Counted from the first letter of the stretch, positions 43,827 through 53,181 are shown. The stretch: DNA of 64,000 bases from Thermoactinomyces intermedius (GCF_016055025.1 NZ_JAECVW010000005.1), one strand, 5' to 3'. Numbers and translations are program-made. Notes: a model not told the origin generated them from the sequence alone.

Positions 43827-44660
43827 GTGGCTATTAAATCTTTTAAGCCAACGACCCCGTCCCGTCGTCATATGACCGTTTCGGCATTTGATGAGATTAC
43901 GACGGATAAGCCGGAAAAGTCATTGGTTGTTCCGCTGGTGAGAAAAGCCGGCCGCAACAATCAAGGGAAATTAACGGTCCGCCATCAAGGTGGGGGACAT
44001 AAACGGAAATACCGTATCATTGACTTTAAACGTGATAAAGATGGCATTCCAGGCAAAGTTGCCACAATCGAGTACGACCCGAACCGTTCTGCAAACATTG
44101 CACTGATCCATTATAAAGATGGTGAAAAACGCTACATCTTGGCACCGCACGGATTGAAAGTCGGAATGACCGTGGTTTCCGGTCCGGATGCGGACATTCG
44201 TGTCGGAAACGCCTTGCCGCTGAAAAACATCCCGGTGGGTACGGTGATTCACAACATCGAAATGAAACCGGGCCGCGGCGGTCAATTGGTGCGTGCTGCA
44301 GGTGCTTCTGCACAACTGCTCGGGAAAGAAGGAAAATATGCGATCATTCGCCTGGCTTCCGGCGAAACCCGGATGATCCTTCTCACCTGTCGTGCAACGA
44401 TTGGTCAAGTCGGAAACATTGATCATGAATTGATCCGTGTGGGGAAAGCCGGACGTTCCCGTTGGATGGGTAAACGGCCGACGGTTCGCGGTTCGGTGAT
44501 GAACCCGGTGGATCACCCGCATGGTGGTGGGGAAGGTCGTGCACCGATCGGACGCAAATCTCCGGTTACCCCGTGGGGAAAACCGACGCTGGGTTACAAA
44601 ACCCGCAAGAAAAACAAGCAGTCTGACAAATATATTATTCGTCGCCGTAAAGGTAAATAA
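43827..44660 (+). CDS. rplB: 50S ribosomal protein L2
   Basis: The protein has 277 residues with a GTG start after AAGGAGGG. The key C-terminal signature MNPVDHPHGGGEGRAPIG near 222-239 includes the conserved His required for peptidyl-transferase function. The N-terminal FKPTTPSRRHMTV is typical. Confidence 0.98.
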   Translation: MAIKSFKPTTPSRRHMTVSAFDEITTDKPEKSLVVPLVRKAGRNNQGKLTVRHQGGGHKRKYRIIDFKRDKDGIPGKVATIEYDPNRSANIALIHYKDGEKRYILAPHGLKVGMTVVSGPDADIRVGNALPLKNIPVGTVIHNIEMKPGRGGQLVRAAGASAQLLGKEGKYAIIRLASGETRMILLTCRATIGQVGNIDHELIRVGKAGRSRWMGKRPTVRGSVMNPVDHPHGGGEGRAPIGRKSPVTPWGKPTLGYKTRKKNKQSDKYIIRRRKGK

Positions 44661-44699
44661 AGGCTGTGAAATAGCCTCACTCGAAGGGAGGTCGAACTT

Positions 44700-44981
44700 A
44701 TGGGCCGCAGCTTGAAAAAAGGGCCATTTGCCGATGCACATCTTTTGAAAAAAGTGGAAGAACTGAACAAAAAAGACGAAAAACGTGTGATCAAAACATG
44801 GTCTCGTCGTTCCACCATTTTCCCCGAATTTGTGGGTCATACGTTTGCTGTGCATGACGGGCGCAAACATGTGCCGGTTTATGTGACAGAAGACATGGTG
44901 GGCCACAAATTGGGTGAATTCGTACCGACCCGGACCTTCAGAGGGCATGCCGGTGATGACAAGAAAACGAAAAGACGGTAG
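44700..44981 (+). CDS. rpsS: 30S ribosomal protein S19
   Basis: The protein has 93 residues: GRSLKKGPFADAHLLKK at the N-terminus and the signature TFAVHDGRKHVPVYVTEDMVGHKLGEF (described by its core HDGRKHVPV near 57). GGGAGG precedes the ATG. It sits in the 30S head with S13. Confidence 0.97.
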   Translation: MGRSLKKGPFADAHLLKKVEELNKKDEKRVIKTWSRRSTIFPEFVGHTFAVHDGRKHVPVYVTEDMVGHKLGEFVPTRTFRGHAGDDKKTKRR

Positions 44982-45010
44982 AGGTTTCGGTTAAGAGAGG
45001 AGGTTAAATG

Positions 45011-45346
45011 ATGAAAGCAAAAGCAGTTGCTCGTTACGTGCGGATCGCTCCCCGTAAAGCACGTCTGGTGATTGACTTGATTCGCGGCAAATCTGTAGAA
45101 GAGGCACTTGCCATTTTACGCTTTACTCCTCGTGCCGCCTCTCCGATTATTGAGAAAGTGTTGAACTCCGCCGTAGCGAATGCGGAGCATAACTACAATA
45201 TGGACACCAATCGTCTTTATGTAGAGCAAGCTTTCGTAGATGAGGGGCCGACGATGAAGCGTTACATTGCACGTGCTCGGGGTGGCGCGGGCCGTATCAA
45301 CAAACGCACAAGCCACATTACGGTAGTTGTTTCTGAAAAAGAATGA
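45011..45346 (+). CDS. rplV: 50S ribosomal protein L22
   Basis: The protein has 111 residues. Two ATGs stand in tandem (45008, 45011); AGGAGG is seven bases before the second, so I prefer it. KAKAVARYVRIAPRKARLV is the N-terminal signature, and the C-terminal beta-hairpin around RGGAGRINKRTSH lines the exit tunnel. Confidence 0.96.
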   Translation: MKAKAVARYVRIAPRKARLVIDLIRGKSVEEALAILRFTPRAASPIIEKVLNSAVANAEHNYNMDTNRLYVEQAFVDEGPTMKRYIARARGGAGRINKRTSHITVVVSEKE

Positions 45347-45368
45347 TTGAATAAGGAGGGATGAAGCT

Positions 45369-46031
45369 TTGGGTCAAAAGGTAAATCCGGTGGGTCTGCG
45401 TGTCGGCGTGATCCGCGACTGGGAATCCAAATGGTATGCGGATAAAGACTATGCAGATCTCTTGCACGAAGACATTCGAGTCCGTGAGTATATCAAAAAA
45501 CGCCTGAAAGACGCAGCGGTGTCTGGAATTGAGATTGAACGTGCTGCAAATCGCATTAACATCACCCTTCATACCGCGAAACCCGGAATGGTGATCGGTA
45601 AAGGTGGAGCTGAGGTGGAAGCACTTCGTCAGGCTCTTACCAAATTGACCGGCAAGAAAGTTCACATCAACATCAGCGAAGTGAAAAACCCGGAGCTTGA
45701 TGCATATCTGGTAGCTGAAAACATTGCACAACAACTGGAACGCCGTGTTTCATTCCGTCGTGCGATGAAACAAGCCATTCAGCGTTCGGTTCGTGCCGGA
45801 GCAAAAGGGGTTCGCACTTTGGTGAGCGGCCGTCTTGGCGGTGCAGACATTGCACGCAGTGAAGGTTACAGCGAAGGAACGGTTCCGCTTCACACATTGC
45901 GTGCTGATATTGACTACGGTTTTGCCGAAGCACATACCACATACGGCCGGATCGGTGTGAAGGTATGGATTTATCGTGGCGAAGTTTTGCCGCAAAAAAA
46001 TAAAGAAGGAGCAGCGGAAGGAGGCGAGTAA
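45369..46031 (+). CDS. rpsC: 30S ribosomal protein S3
   Basis: The protein has 220 residues with a TTG start after AAGGAGGG. It opens GQKVNPVGLRVGVIRDW. The KH domain (MVIGKGGAEVEALR near 73-86) contacts mRNA at the entry channel. The C-terminal domain includes SGRLGGADIARSEGYSEG. Confidence 0.97.
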   Translation: MGQKVNPVGLRVGVIRDWESKWYADKDYADLLHEDIRVREYIKKRLKDAAVSGIEIERAANRINITLHTAKPGMVIGKGGAEVEALRQALTKLTGKKVHINISEVKNPELDAYLVAENIAQQLERRVSFRRAMKQAIQRSVRAGAKGVRTLVSGRLGGADIARSEGYSEGTVPLHTLRADIDYGFAEAHTTYGRIGVKVWIYRGEVLPQKNKEGAAEGGE

Positions 46032-46034
46032 CCT

Positions 46035-46460
46035 ATGCTGATGCCAAAACGCGTGAAGTTCCGCCGTCCACATCGCCCCAGTTTGAAAGGGAGGGCAAAA
46101 GGCGGTACGGAAGTCGCTTTCGGTGAATTTGGTTTACAAGCGCTTGAACCGGCTTGGATCACCAACCGTCAAATCGAAGCTGCCCGTATTGCCATGACCC
46201 GTTACATGAAACGTGGCGGGAAAGTGTGGATTAAAATTTTCCCGGATCAACCGATCACTCAAAAACCCCTCGAAGTACGGATGGGAAGCGGGAAAGGTTC
46301 GCCCGAAAAGTGGGTGGCGGTTGTGAAACCTGGCAAAGTGATGTTTGAAGTAGCAGGGGTTCCGGAAGAAGTGGCCCGTGAAGCGATTCGTCTTGCAGCT
46401 CACAAACTTCCGATCAAAACCAAATTTGTAAAACGTGAAGAAGCGGGTGGTAACGAATGA
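46035..46460 (+). CDS. rplP: 50S ribosomal protein L16
   Basis: The protein has 141 residues beginning MLMPKRVKFRRPHR. Conserved KGGTEVAFGEFGLQALEPAW and the arginine-containing RMGSGKGSPEKWVAVVKPG loop contact the A-site tRNA region. It starts three bases after rpsC and overlaps rpmC. Confidence 0.97.
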   Translation: MLMPKRVKFRRPHRPSLKGRAKGGTEVAFGEFGLQALEPAWITNRQIEAARIAMTRYMKRGGKVWIKIFPDQPITQKPLEVRMGSGKGSPEKWVAVVKPGKVMFEVAGVPEEVAREAIRLAAHKLPIKTKFVKREEAGGNE

Positions 46461-46669
46461 AAGCAAAAGAGCTGATCGAATTGACCACCGCCGAAATCGA
46501 GCAAAAGCTCGCACAGTACAAAGAAGAGCTGTTTAACCTCCGCTTCCAATCGGCAACCGGTCAATTGGAAAACCCGGCCCGGTTGCGTCAGGTTCGCAAG
46601 GATATTGCCCGTTGTAAAACCGTATTGCGGGAGCGCGAACTAGGGATTGAAAGGAGGAAACAGGGATGA
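46457..46669 (+). CDS. rpmC: 50S ribosomal protein L29
   Basis: The protein has 70 residues: an alpha-helical hairpin with ELTTAEIEQKLAQYKEELFN and RQVRKDIARCKTVLRERE. The ATG overlaps the rplP stop (ATGA) and its own stop overlaps rpsQ, giving tight coupling. Confidence 0.97.
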   Translation: MKAKELIELTTAEIEQKLAQYKEELFNLRFQSATGQLENPARLRQVRKDIARCKTVLRERELGIERRKQG

Positions 46670-46932
46670 ACGAGCGCACAAGTCGCCGTAAAGTACGTGT
46701 CGGCAAAGTGGTCAGCGATAAAATGGATAAAACGATCGTCGTCGCTGTTGAAACCTACAAAAAGCATCCATTGTACGGAAAACGCGTGAAATACACCAAA
46801 AAGTTCAAAGCGCATGATGAAGAAAACCGTGCAAAAGTCGGAGATGTTGTACGAATCATGGAAACACGTCCGCTTTCAAAAGATAAGCGCTGGCGTTTGG
46901 TTGAAATCGTTGAAGAAGCAGTGATTGTTTAA
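46666..46932 (+). CDS. rpsQ: 30S ribosomal protein S17
   Basis: The protein has 88 residues with the OB-fold S17 core KVVSDKMDKTIVVAVETYKKH and the signature RVKYTKKFKAHDEEN. It overlaps rpmC by four bases and has GGAGGAAAC upstream. Confidence 0.97.
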   Translation: MNERTSRRKVRVGKVVSDKMDKTIVVAVETYKKHPLYGKRVKYTKKFKAHDEENRAKVGDVVRIMETRPLSKDKRWRLVEIVEEAVIV

Positions 46933-46970
46933 TGACAAGCGCATGATTGAAGCGGGAAGGAGGGAATGTC

Positions 46971-47339
46971 ATGATTCAACCTCAAACACGTTTGCGTGTG
47001 GCAGATAACTCTGGTGCGAAGGAAGTAATGTGCATTCGTGTACTTGGTGGATCGAAAAAATCATCGGCCGGTATCGGTGATGTGATTGTGGCTTCTGTAA
47101 AACAAGCTACACCCGGTGGCGTTGTCAAGAAAGGGGATGTCGTGAAGTGCGTGGTGGTACGCACGGTCCGTTCCGTACGTCGTCCGGACGGTTCTTACAT
47201 CCGCTTTGACGAAAACGCCGCGGTTGTGATCAAAGATGATAAAAGCCCTCGCGGTACACGGATTTTTGGACCCGTTGCCCGTGAGTTGCGTGACCGCGAC
47301 TTCATGAAAATCATCTCTTTAGCACCGGAAGTACTCTAA
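46971..47339 (+). CDS. rplN: 50S ribosomal protein L14
   Basis: The protein has 122 residues, the normal size, from the ATG at 46971 after AAGGAGGG. It begins MIQPQTRLRVADNSGAKEVM and ends GPVARELRDRDFMKIISLAPEVL-like (final 22 residues). L14 is part of the intersubunit bridge B8 and binds RsfS. Confidence 0.97.
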   Translation: MIQPQTRLRVADNSGAKEVMCIRVLGGSKKSSAGIGDVIVASVKQATPGGVVKKGDVVKCVVVRTVRSVRRPDGSYIRFDENAAVVIKDDKSPRGTRIFGPVARELRDRDFMKIISLAPEVL

Positions 47340-47392
47340 GGATTTCATGAAGATGAAAACAGAACACTTCTGCAGGTAAGGAGGTGCCCGGT

Positions 47393-47746
47393 ATGCACAT
47401 CAAAAAGGGTGATATGGTCATTGTGATGCGAGGTAAAGAAGCTCCGTACTTCGCAGATGGCAAAAAAGTTTACACTCGCGGCCGTGTGATTAAAGCAATG
47501 CCGAAAGAAAACCGTGTGCTGGTTGAAGGTGTCAACATGGTCAAAAAGCACACTCGCCCGACCCAAGCCAATCCACAAGGCGGGATCGTTGAACAGGAAG
47601 CACCGATTCATGTATCCAATGTGATGATCGAAGATCCGAAAACCAAAGAGCCGACCCGTGTCGGTTACAAGTTTGTGGAAGGCAAAAACGGCGAGAAGAA
47701 AAAAGTGCGCTATGCGAAAAAATCGGGAGAAATTCTTGACAAGTAA
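47393..47746 (+). CDS. rplX: 50S ribosomal protein L24
   Basis: The protein has 117 residues from the ATG at 47393 after AAGGAGGTG. The KOW motif is HIKKGDMVIVMRGK, and NMVKKHTRPTQANPQGGI near 49-66 is the family signature. It has a slightly long Lys-rich C-terminus. L24 initiates 50S assembly. Confidence 0.97.
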   Translation: MHIKKGDMVIVMRGKEAPYFADGKKVYTRGRVIKAMPKENRVLVEGVNMVKKHTRPTQANPQGGIVEQEAPIHVSNVMIEDPKTKEPTRVGYKFVEGKNGEKKKVRYAKKSGEILDK

Positions 47747-47772
47747 TGTTTGATGAAGGGAGGTTAACCCTG

Positions 47773-48315
47773 ATGGCAGCACGCTTGAAAGAGCAGTATC
47801 TCAATGAGGTATCTCCTGCCCTCATGAAAAAATTCGGATACAAATCTACCATGCAAGTACCCAAAGTGGAAAAAGTCGTAATCAACATGGGTGTGGGTGA
47901 AGCTGTACAAAACTCCAAAGCTTTGGATGGTGCAGTGGAAGACCTCACATTGATTTCCGGTCAAAAGCCTGTTGTGACACGGGCGAAAAAGTCAATTGCC
48001 GGATTTAAACTCCGTGAAGGAATGCCGATTGGTGCAAAAGTAACCCTTCGTGGAGAACGGATGTATCATTTCCTTGACAAACTGATGAATGTGGCTCTGC
48101 CACGGGTTCGCGATTTCCGCGGGGTATCCCCGAAATCCTTTGACGGACGCGGAAACTACACCCTCGGTTTGAAAGAGCAATTGATTTTCCCGGAAATCTC
48201 TTACGATAAAGTGGACAAAGTTCGCGGAATGGATGTCGTGATCGTGACGACAGCCGATACGGATGAAGAAGCGCGTGAATTGTTGGCATTGATGGGAATG
48301 CCTTTTCGCAAATAA
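47773..48315 (+). CDS. rplE: 50S ribosomal protein L5
   Basis: The protein has 180 residues from the ATG at 47773 after AAGGGAGG. VPKVEKVVINMGVGEAVQNSK near 34-54 and FDGRGNYTLGLKEQLIFPEI near 133-152 are the signatures. L5 binds 5S rRNA and contacts P-site tRNA. Confidence 0.97.
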   Translation: MAARLKEQYLNEVSPALMKKFGYKSTMQVPKVEKVVINMGVGEAVQNSKALDGAVEDLTLISGQKPVVTRAKKSIAGFKLREGMPIGAKVTLRGERMYHFLDKLMNVALPRVRDFRGVSPKSFDGRGNYTLGLKEQLIFPEISYDKVDKVRGMDVVIVTTADTDEEARELLALMGMPFRK

Positions 48316-48348
48316 CGGGACGGCAAAACTTTGAAGGGAGGGAATCAC

Positions 48349-48534
48349 TTGGCCAAAAAATCGATGATCGTGAAGTCGAAACGCAAACCGAAATTCAAAG
48401 TTCGTGCTTATACGCGCTGTGAACGTTGCGGTCGCCCGCATTCGGTGATGCGTAAGTTCCGTCTGTGTCGTATTTGCTTCCGAGAATTGGCCTACAAAGG
48501 GCAGATTCCCGGCGTGAAAAAAGCAAGTTGGTAA
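48349..48534 (+). CDS. rpsN: 30S ribosomal protein S14, zinc-binding type Z
   Basis: The protein has 61 residues with a TTG start after AAGGGAGGG. Two CxxC pairs (CERC and CRIC) bind zinc, so this is the short C+ form. A zinc-independent paralogue, common in Bacillales, would lie elsewhere. Confidence 0.96.
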   Translation: MAKKSMIVKSKRKPKFKVRAYTRCERCGRPHSVMRKFRLCRICFRELAYKGQIPGVKKASW

Positions 48535-48557
48535 TAGGATAGGAAGGAGGGTTTCAC

Positions 48558-48956
48558 ATGGTGATGACAGACCCGATTGCAGATATGCTGACAAGAATTC
48601 GGAATGCCAATATGGTTCGTCATGAAAGTGTTGAGTTTCCGGCATCCCGTATGAAGCGGGAAATCGCCGAGATCTTGAAACGTGAAGGTTTTATCCGCGA
48701 CGCGGAATATATTGAAGACAACAAACAAGGCATTATTCGGATTTTCTTGAAGTACGGACCAAACAATGAAAAAGTGATTACCGGATTGAAACGGATCAGC
48801 AAACCCGGGTTGCGCGTTTATGTAAAAGCCAATGAAATTCCGCGTGTTTTGCGTGGTTTGGGCATTGCTCTTTTGTCCACCAGCAAAGGGATTTTGACGG
48901 ACAAAGAGGCCCGTGAGCAAAAAGTCGGCGGAGAAGTCATTGCGTATATCTGGTAA
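48558..48956 (+). CDS. rpsH: 30S ribosomal protein S8
   Basis: The protein has 132 residues: TDPIADMLTRIRNANMVRHE at the N-terminus and STSKGILTDKEAREQKVGGE at the C-terminus are the signatures. The ATG at 48558 has GAAGGAGGG eight bases upstream; a second ATG two codons later is possible. S8 often autoregulates the spc genes. Confidence 0.97.
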   Translation: MVMTDPIADMLTRIRNANMVRHESVEFPASRMKREIAEILKREGFIRDAEYIEDNKQGIIRIFLKYGPNNEKVITGLKRISKPGLRVYVKANEIPRVLRGLGIALLSTSKGILTDKEAREQKVGGEVIAYIW

Positions 48957-48982
48957 TTGGTTTACGGATGGAGGTGAATGTT

Positions 48983-49519
48983 ATGTCTCGTATCGGGAAA
49001 AAACCGATTGAAATCCCAAACGGGGTTGAAGTAAACGTGGAAGGGAACAAGGTTACCGTGAAAGGACCGAAAGGCACCTTGTCCCGTGACTTCCATTCCG
49101 ATATCAGCATCAAGGTGGAAGAGAATCAAGTCGTGGTGGAACGTCCGAACGATCATCGGACCTACCGTGCTTTACACGGAACCACCCGCAGCTTGATCGC
49201 CGGAATGGTGGAAGGCGTAAGCAAAGGATTCTCCAAAACCCTCGAGTTGGTTGGTGTCGGTTATCGGGCTCAGAAAAAAGGAAACAAACTGGTCTTGAAC
49301 GTCGGTTATTCTCATCCGGTGGAGATCACTCCGATGGATGGAATCGAGATTGATGTCCCTTCCCAAACACAAGTCGTTGTCAAAGGGATCGACAAACAAG
49401 TTGTTGGTGAAATGGCCGCCAACATCCGGAAAGTCCGTGTACCTGAACCTTACAAAGGCAAAGGAATCAAGTACAGCGATGAAGTGATTCGTCGTAAGGA
49501 AGGGAAAACCGGGAAGTAA
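48983..49519 (+). CDS. rplF: 50S ribosomal protein L6
   Basis: The protein has 178 residues from the ATG at 48983 after TGGAGGTGA. SRIGKKPIEIPNGVEV opens the first domain, and the second ends VRVPEPYKGKGIKYSDEVIR near 152-171. It lies near the factor-binding site. Confidence 0.97.
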   Translation: MSRIGKKPIEIPNGVEVNVEGNKVTVKGPKGTLSRDFHSDISIKVEENQVVVERPNDHRTYRALHGTTRSLIAGMVEGVSKGFSKTLELVGVGYRAQKKGNKLVLNVGYSHPVEITPMDGIEIDVPSQTQVVVKGIDKQVVGEMAANIRKVRVPEPYKGKGIKYSDEVIRRKEGKTGK

Positions 49520-49554
49520 ACCGTAGCATGATCAAGAAGGGAGTGAACTAGACC

Positions 49555-49923
49555 GTGATTCGTAAAGTAAGTCGTAACGAGAGACGGAAAAAACGCCATT
49601 TGCGTGTTCGCAACAAAGTGTTTGGTACCGCTGAGCGTCCCCGTTTGAACGTTTTCCGTTCTTCCAAAAACATTTACGCTCAATTGATCGATGACATGGC
49701 CGGACACACATTGGCAGCTGCTTCGACCTTGGATAAAGAAATCAAAGAAAAAGGTGTCAATGGCGGAACAGTGGATGCGGCACGCGAAGTCGGCAAATTG
49801 ATTGCGAAACGAGCTGCGGACAAAGGATTCAATAAAGTTGTTTTTGATCGCGGCGGATACATTTATCATGGTCGTGTGAAAGCTTTGGCTGAAGGAGCAC
49901 GGGAAGGAGGTCTGGACTTTTGA
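49555..49923 (+). CDS. rplR: 50S ribosomal protein L18
   Basis: The protein has 122 residues with a GTG start after AAGGGAG. RPRLNVFRSSKNIYAQLIDD near 29-48 and VVFDRGGYIYHGRVKALAEGAREGG (core DRGGYIYHGRV) are typical. L18 binds 5S rRNA. Its stop overlaps the rpsE start. Confidence 0.97.
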   Translation: MIRKVSRNERRKKRHLRVRNKVFGTAERPRLNVFRSSKNIYAQLIDDMAGHTLAAASTLDKEIKEKGVNGGTVDAAREVGKLIAKRAADKGFNKVVFDRGGYIYHGRVKALAEGAREGGLDF

Positions 49924-50438
49924 GCAAACAAGAGAAGCCGCGCAAAAGAGATGCTGCGCAATCAGAGTTTATCGAAAAAGTGGTTAGCATTAACCGTGTG
50001 GCAAAAGTTGTAAAAGGCGGACGTCGCTTCAGTTTCAGCGCTCTTGTCGTTGTCGGCGACGGCAAAGGCAAAGTTGGAGCAGGGATCGGAAAAGCGGCTG
50101 AAGTACCGGAAGCCATTCGCAAAGGAATTGAGAATGCGAAAAAGAATATGATTCGTGTCCCCCTTTTGGGAAGCACGATTCCTCACGAAATGATCGGCCG
50201 TTTTGGTGCCGGGGAAGTTCTTTTGAAGCCGGCATCGAAAGGTACCGGAGTCATTGCCGGAGGTCCTGTGCGTGACGTGTTGAATGCTGCAGGTGTTGGT
50301 GACATTCTGACGAAATCGACAGGTTCAAACAACCCGATCAATATGGTACGCGCTACGCTGAATGGACTCGAAAACTTGAAACGTCCGGAAGACGTAGCAA
50401 AACTGCGCGGTAAAAGCGTAGAGGAACTGTTGGGATAA
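49920..50438 (+). CDS. rpsE: 30S ribosomal protein S5
   Basis: The protein has 172 residues with a TTG start overlapping the rplR stop (TTGA). The dsRBD-like domain (VVKGGRRFSFSALVVVGDG near 31-49, GKVGAGIGKAAEVPEAI near 51-67) and PASKGTGVIAGGPVR near 108 match S5, which affects decoding fidelity. Confidence 0.97.
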   Translation: MSKQEKPRKRDAAQSEFIEKVVSINRVAKVVKGGRRFSFSALVVVGDGKGKVGAGIGKAAEVPEAIRKGIENAKKNMIRVPLLGSTIPHEMIGRFGAGEVLLKPASKGTGVIAGGPVRDVLNAAGVGDILTKSTGSNNPINMVRATLNGLENLKRPEDVAKLRGKSVEELLG

Positions 50439-50451
50439 GGAGGGGATGACC

Positions 50452-50640
50452 ATGGCTAAAAAACTGGCGATTACCCTCAAGCGCAGCATGATCGGCCGCC
50501 CGGAAAGCCAACGCGTAACTTTGCGTACGCTGGGTTTGAAAAAACGTGAACAAACCGTTACGCATCAAGACAATCCGGCAATTCGCGGGATGCTGAACAA
50601 GGTATCACACCTGGTAGAAGTCAAAGAAATCAACGAGTGA
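50452..50640 (+). CDS. rpmD: 50S ribosomal protein L30
   Basis: The protein has 62 residues from the ATG at 50452 after AAGGAGG. KLAITLKRSMIGRPESQRVT and TLGLKKREQTVTHQDNPAIRG are the family signatures. It is the short bacterial form. Confidence 0.97.
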   Translation: MAKKLAITLKRSMIGRPESQRVTLRTLGLKKREQTVTHQDNPAIRGMLNKVSHLVEVKEINE

Positions 50641-50675
50641 TTTTTGGATGACATGCTGAAGAGGAGGTGCGAGGG

Positions 50676-51116
50676 ATGAAATTGCATGAATTAAAGCCAG
50701 CTACCGGCGCTCGTAAAGCGAAAAAACGCCTTGGACGTGGTATTGCAGCGGGTCAGGGAAAAACTTCGGGACGTGGTCAAAAAGGACAAAATGCACGTTC
50801 CGGTGGCGGTGTACGCCCTGGTTTTGAAGGGGGTCAAATGCCGATTTACCGCCGCTTGCCGAAACGCGGTTTTACAAACCCGAATCGTGTGGAATACGCA
50901 ATCGTCAACCTGGACACGTTGAACCGGTTTGAAGACGGAACCGTTGTGACACCGGAACTCTTGGTTAAAGAAGGCGTTGTTAAAAACCTGAAAAGCGGAT
51001 TGAAAGTTCTTGGCAATGGCGAACTGGAGAAAAAGCTGACGGTGAAAGCTCACAAATTCTCTGCTTCAGCGCAGGAGAAAATTAACGCCGCTGGTGGAGC
51101 GACGGAGGTAATCTAA
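50676..51116 (+). CDS. rplO: 50S ribosomal protein L15
   Basis: The protein has 146 residues from the ATG at 50676 after GAGGAGGTG. The Gly/Lys-rich N-terminal tail (KRLGRGIAAGQGKTSGRGQK) and FEGGQMPIYRRLPKRGF near 49-65 are typical. Its TAA overlaps the secY ATG by one base. Confidence 0.97.
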   Translation: MKLHELKPATGARKAKKRLGRGIAAGQGKTSGRGQKGQNARSGGGVRPGFEGGQMPIYRRLPKRGFTNPNRVEYAIVNLDTLNRFEDGTVVTPELLVKEGVVKNLKSGLKVLGNGELEKKLTVKAHKFSASAQEKINAAGGATEVI

Positions 51117-52414
51117 TGATTCGGAACCTGGGCAATATCTTTAAGGTGGAAGATCTTCGTCGGCGTATTTTATACACTTTGATGATGTTAGTGATTTTTC
51201 GGATCGGAAGTTTTATTCCGGTTCCGAACACTAACGCCGAGGCTCTCCAAATGTTGATGGATCAAGCACAAGGTGTTTTTGGTCTCATCAATGCTTTTTC
51301 CGGGGGGGCTTTCACGAACTTCTCCATTTTTGCGATGGGGATTATGCCCTATATCACTGCTTCGATCATTGTGCAACTTTTGACGATGGATGTCATTCCG
51401 GCCTTTGCACGATGGGCGAAGGAAGGTGAAGTGGGTCGCCGTAAATTGGCACAGTTTACCCGCTACTTTACGATTGTGTTGGGATTGATTCAATCCATCG
51501 GATTGTCCATTGGTTTCAACCGTTATATTACCGGCTTTATCGAAGACCAAAGCGTTTGGTCCTATGCTTTGATTTCTCTCACACTGACAGCGGGTACCGC
51601 ATTTTTGATGTGGATGGGCGAACAAATCACGGAAAAAGGAATCGGAAATGGAATTTCCATTTTGATCTTTGCCGGGATTGTGGCAGCCATCCCGTCTCAT
51701 GTGGGTGCGATTTACAACACATTGTTTGTTCAGGAAGACCAATTGTTCCTTGGAATTTTGAAAGCCGTTGGAATTTTGCTGGTTGTGATCCTGGTTGTGA
51801 TCGGGGTCATTTATATTCAACAAGGTGTTCGCAGAATTCCGGTACAGTACACCAAACGGGTGGTTGGCCGTAAAATGTACGGCGGTCAGTCGACGCACAT
51901 TCCGATGAAAATCAATGCAGCCGGCGTGATTCCGGTGATCTTTGCACTGGCTTTGCTCATGTTCCCGGTGACGATTGCCAGCTTCTGGCAAGGGCATCCG
52001 GTTGCGGATTGGATTCAGGCCAATTTCACCTACACCCATTTTGGTTTGGGGATGGTTCTGTACGTCATCCTGATCATCGGATTCTCTTATTTTTACACAT
52101 TCGTGCAAATCAATCCGATTCAATTGGCTGATCAGATGAAGAAAAATGGCGGCTTTATTCCGGGAATCCGGCCTGGAAAAAACACTTCAACCTATTTGAC
52201 CAAGGTGATGAATCGCTTAACTTTGACAGGTTCGGTGTTTTTGGCGGCCGTATCCATTTTGCCGATCTTTTTCATCAACTTTTCGGGTCTGCCCAGTACC
52301 GTTCAGATTGGCGGAACCTCGCTTCTCATCGTGGTCGGTGTGGCATTGGAAACGATGAAAACGATCGAAAGTCAGTTGATCAGACGCCATTACAAAGGGT
52401 TTATGCATAAATGA
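51116..52414 (+). CDS. secY: SecY, protein-export channel
   Basis: The protein has 432 residues and ten hydrophobic helices. SecY signatures are visible: GGAFTNFSIFAMGIMPYITASI near 62-83 (core IFAMGIMPYI) and TEKGIGNGISILIFAGIV near 178-195. It forms the general secretion pore with SecE and SecG. The start overlaps the rplO stop (TAATG). Confidence 0.97.
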   Translation: MIRNLGNIFKVEDLRRRILYTLMMLVIFRIGSFIPVPNTNAEALQMLMDQAQGVFGLINAFSGGAFTNFSIFAMGIMPYITASIIVQLLTMDVIPAFARWAKEGEVGRRKLAQFTRYFTIVLGLIQSIGLSIGFNRYITGFIEDQSVWSYALISLTLTAGTAFLMWMGEQITEKGIGNGISILIFAGIVAAIPSHVGAIYNTLFVQEDQLFLGILKAVGILLVVILVVIGVIYIQQGVRRIPVQYTKRVVGRKMYGGQSTHIPMKINAAGVIPVIFALALLMFPVTIASFWQGHPVADWIQANFTYTHFGLGMVLYVILIIGFSYFYTFVQINPIQLADQMKKNGGFIPGIRPGKNTSTYLTKVMNRLTLTGSVFLAAVSILPIFFINFSGLPSTVQIGGTSLLIVVGVALETMKTIESQLIRRHYKGFMHK

Positions 52415-52527
52415 GCATTGTCCATCCCCCGGATTTGTTTCCGGGGCTATGATATGGGCATGCAAATCCATTTTTTCTCTGTAAGTGCGGACCAAACCCG
52501 TAGACAGTTGAACCGGGAGGGATATTG

Positions 52528-53181
52528 ATGAATATTGTACTCATGGGCTTACCCGGGGCCGGGAAAGGGACGCAAGCAGCGCACATTATTGATGAGTTGA
52601 AGATCCCGCATATTTCGACCGGAGATATGTTTCGCCAGGCAGTGAAAGAGGAAACACCGCTTGGCCTGGAGGCAAAAACTTACCTGGATCAGGGAAAATT
52701 GGTCCCTGATGAGGTGACGATCGGTATTGTGCGTGAACGTTTGGGCAAAGATGATTGTGCAAACGGATTTATGTTGGATGGCTTTCCCAGAACGGTTCCG
52801 CAAGCTGAAGCACTGGATGAATTGACAAAAGAGTTGAATCGTCCCATCGATTATGTGATTTATATTGATGTTGATGAGGAGGAACTCCTGAAACGTCTGA
52901 CGGGTCGACGCATTTGCCGCGAGTGTGGCGCGACTTATCATGTCGTTTTTGCTCCGCCAAAAGTGGATGGAGTTTGTGACCGCTGCAACGGTGAACTTTA
53001 TCAGCGGGATGATGACAAGATTGAGACGGTGAAAGAACGTCTCAAAATCAACATGGAGCAGATCCAAAAGTTACTGCGCTATTATGAATCAACTGGCAAA
53101 CTTCATCGTGTCGATGGGAAGCAGCCGATCGAAGATGTAACCAAAGAGATTATGTCCGTGATTCGAGGGGCGAAGTCATGA
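52528..53181 (+). CDS. adk: Adenylate kinase
   Basis: The protein has 217 residues from the ATG at 52528 after GGGAGGG. P-loop GLPGAGKGTQ is at 7-16, and FMLDGFPRTVPQAEAL near 81-96 binds the nucleotides. The LID carries a zinc knuckle with Cys pairs CREC and CDRC near 130-153, as in Gram-positive enzymes. It interconverts ATP and AMP with two ADP. Its stop overlaps map. Confidence 0.98.
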   Translation: MNIVLMGLPGAGKGTQAAHIIDELKIPHISTGDMFRQAVKEETPLGLEAKTYLDQGKLVPDEVTIGIVRERLGKDDCANGFMLDGFPRTVPQAEALDELTKELNRPIDYVIYIDVDEEELLKRLTGRRICRECGATYHVVFAPPKVDGVCDRCNGELYQRDDDKIETVKERLKINMEQIQKLLRYYESTGKLHRVDGKQPIEDVTKEIMSVIRGAKS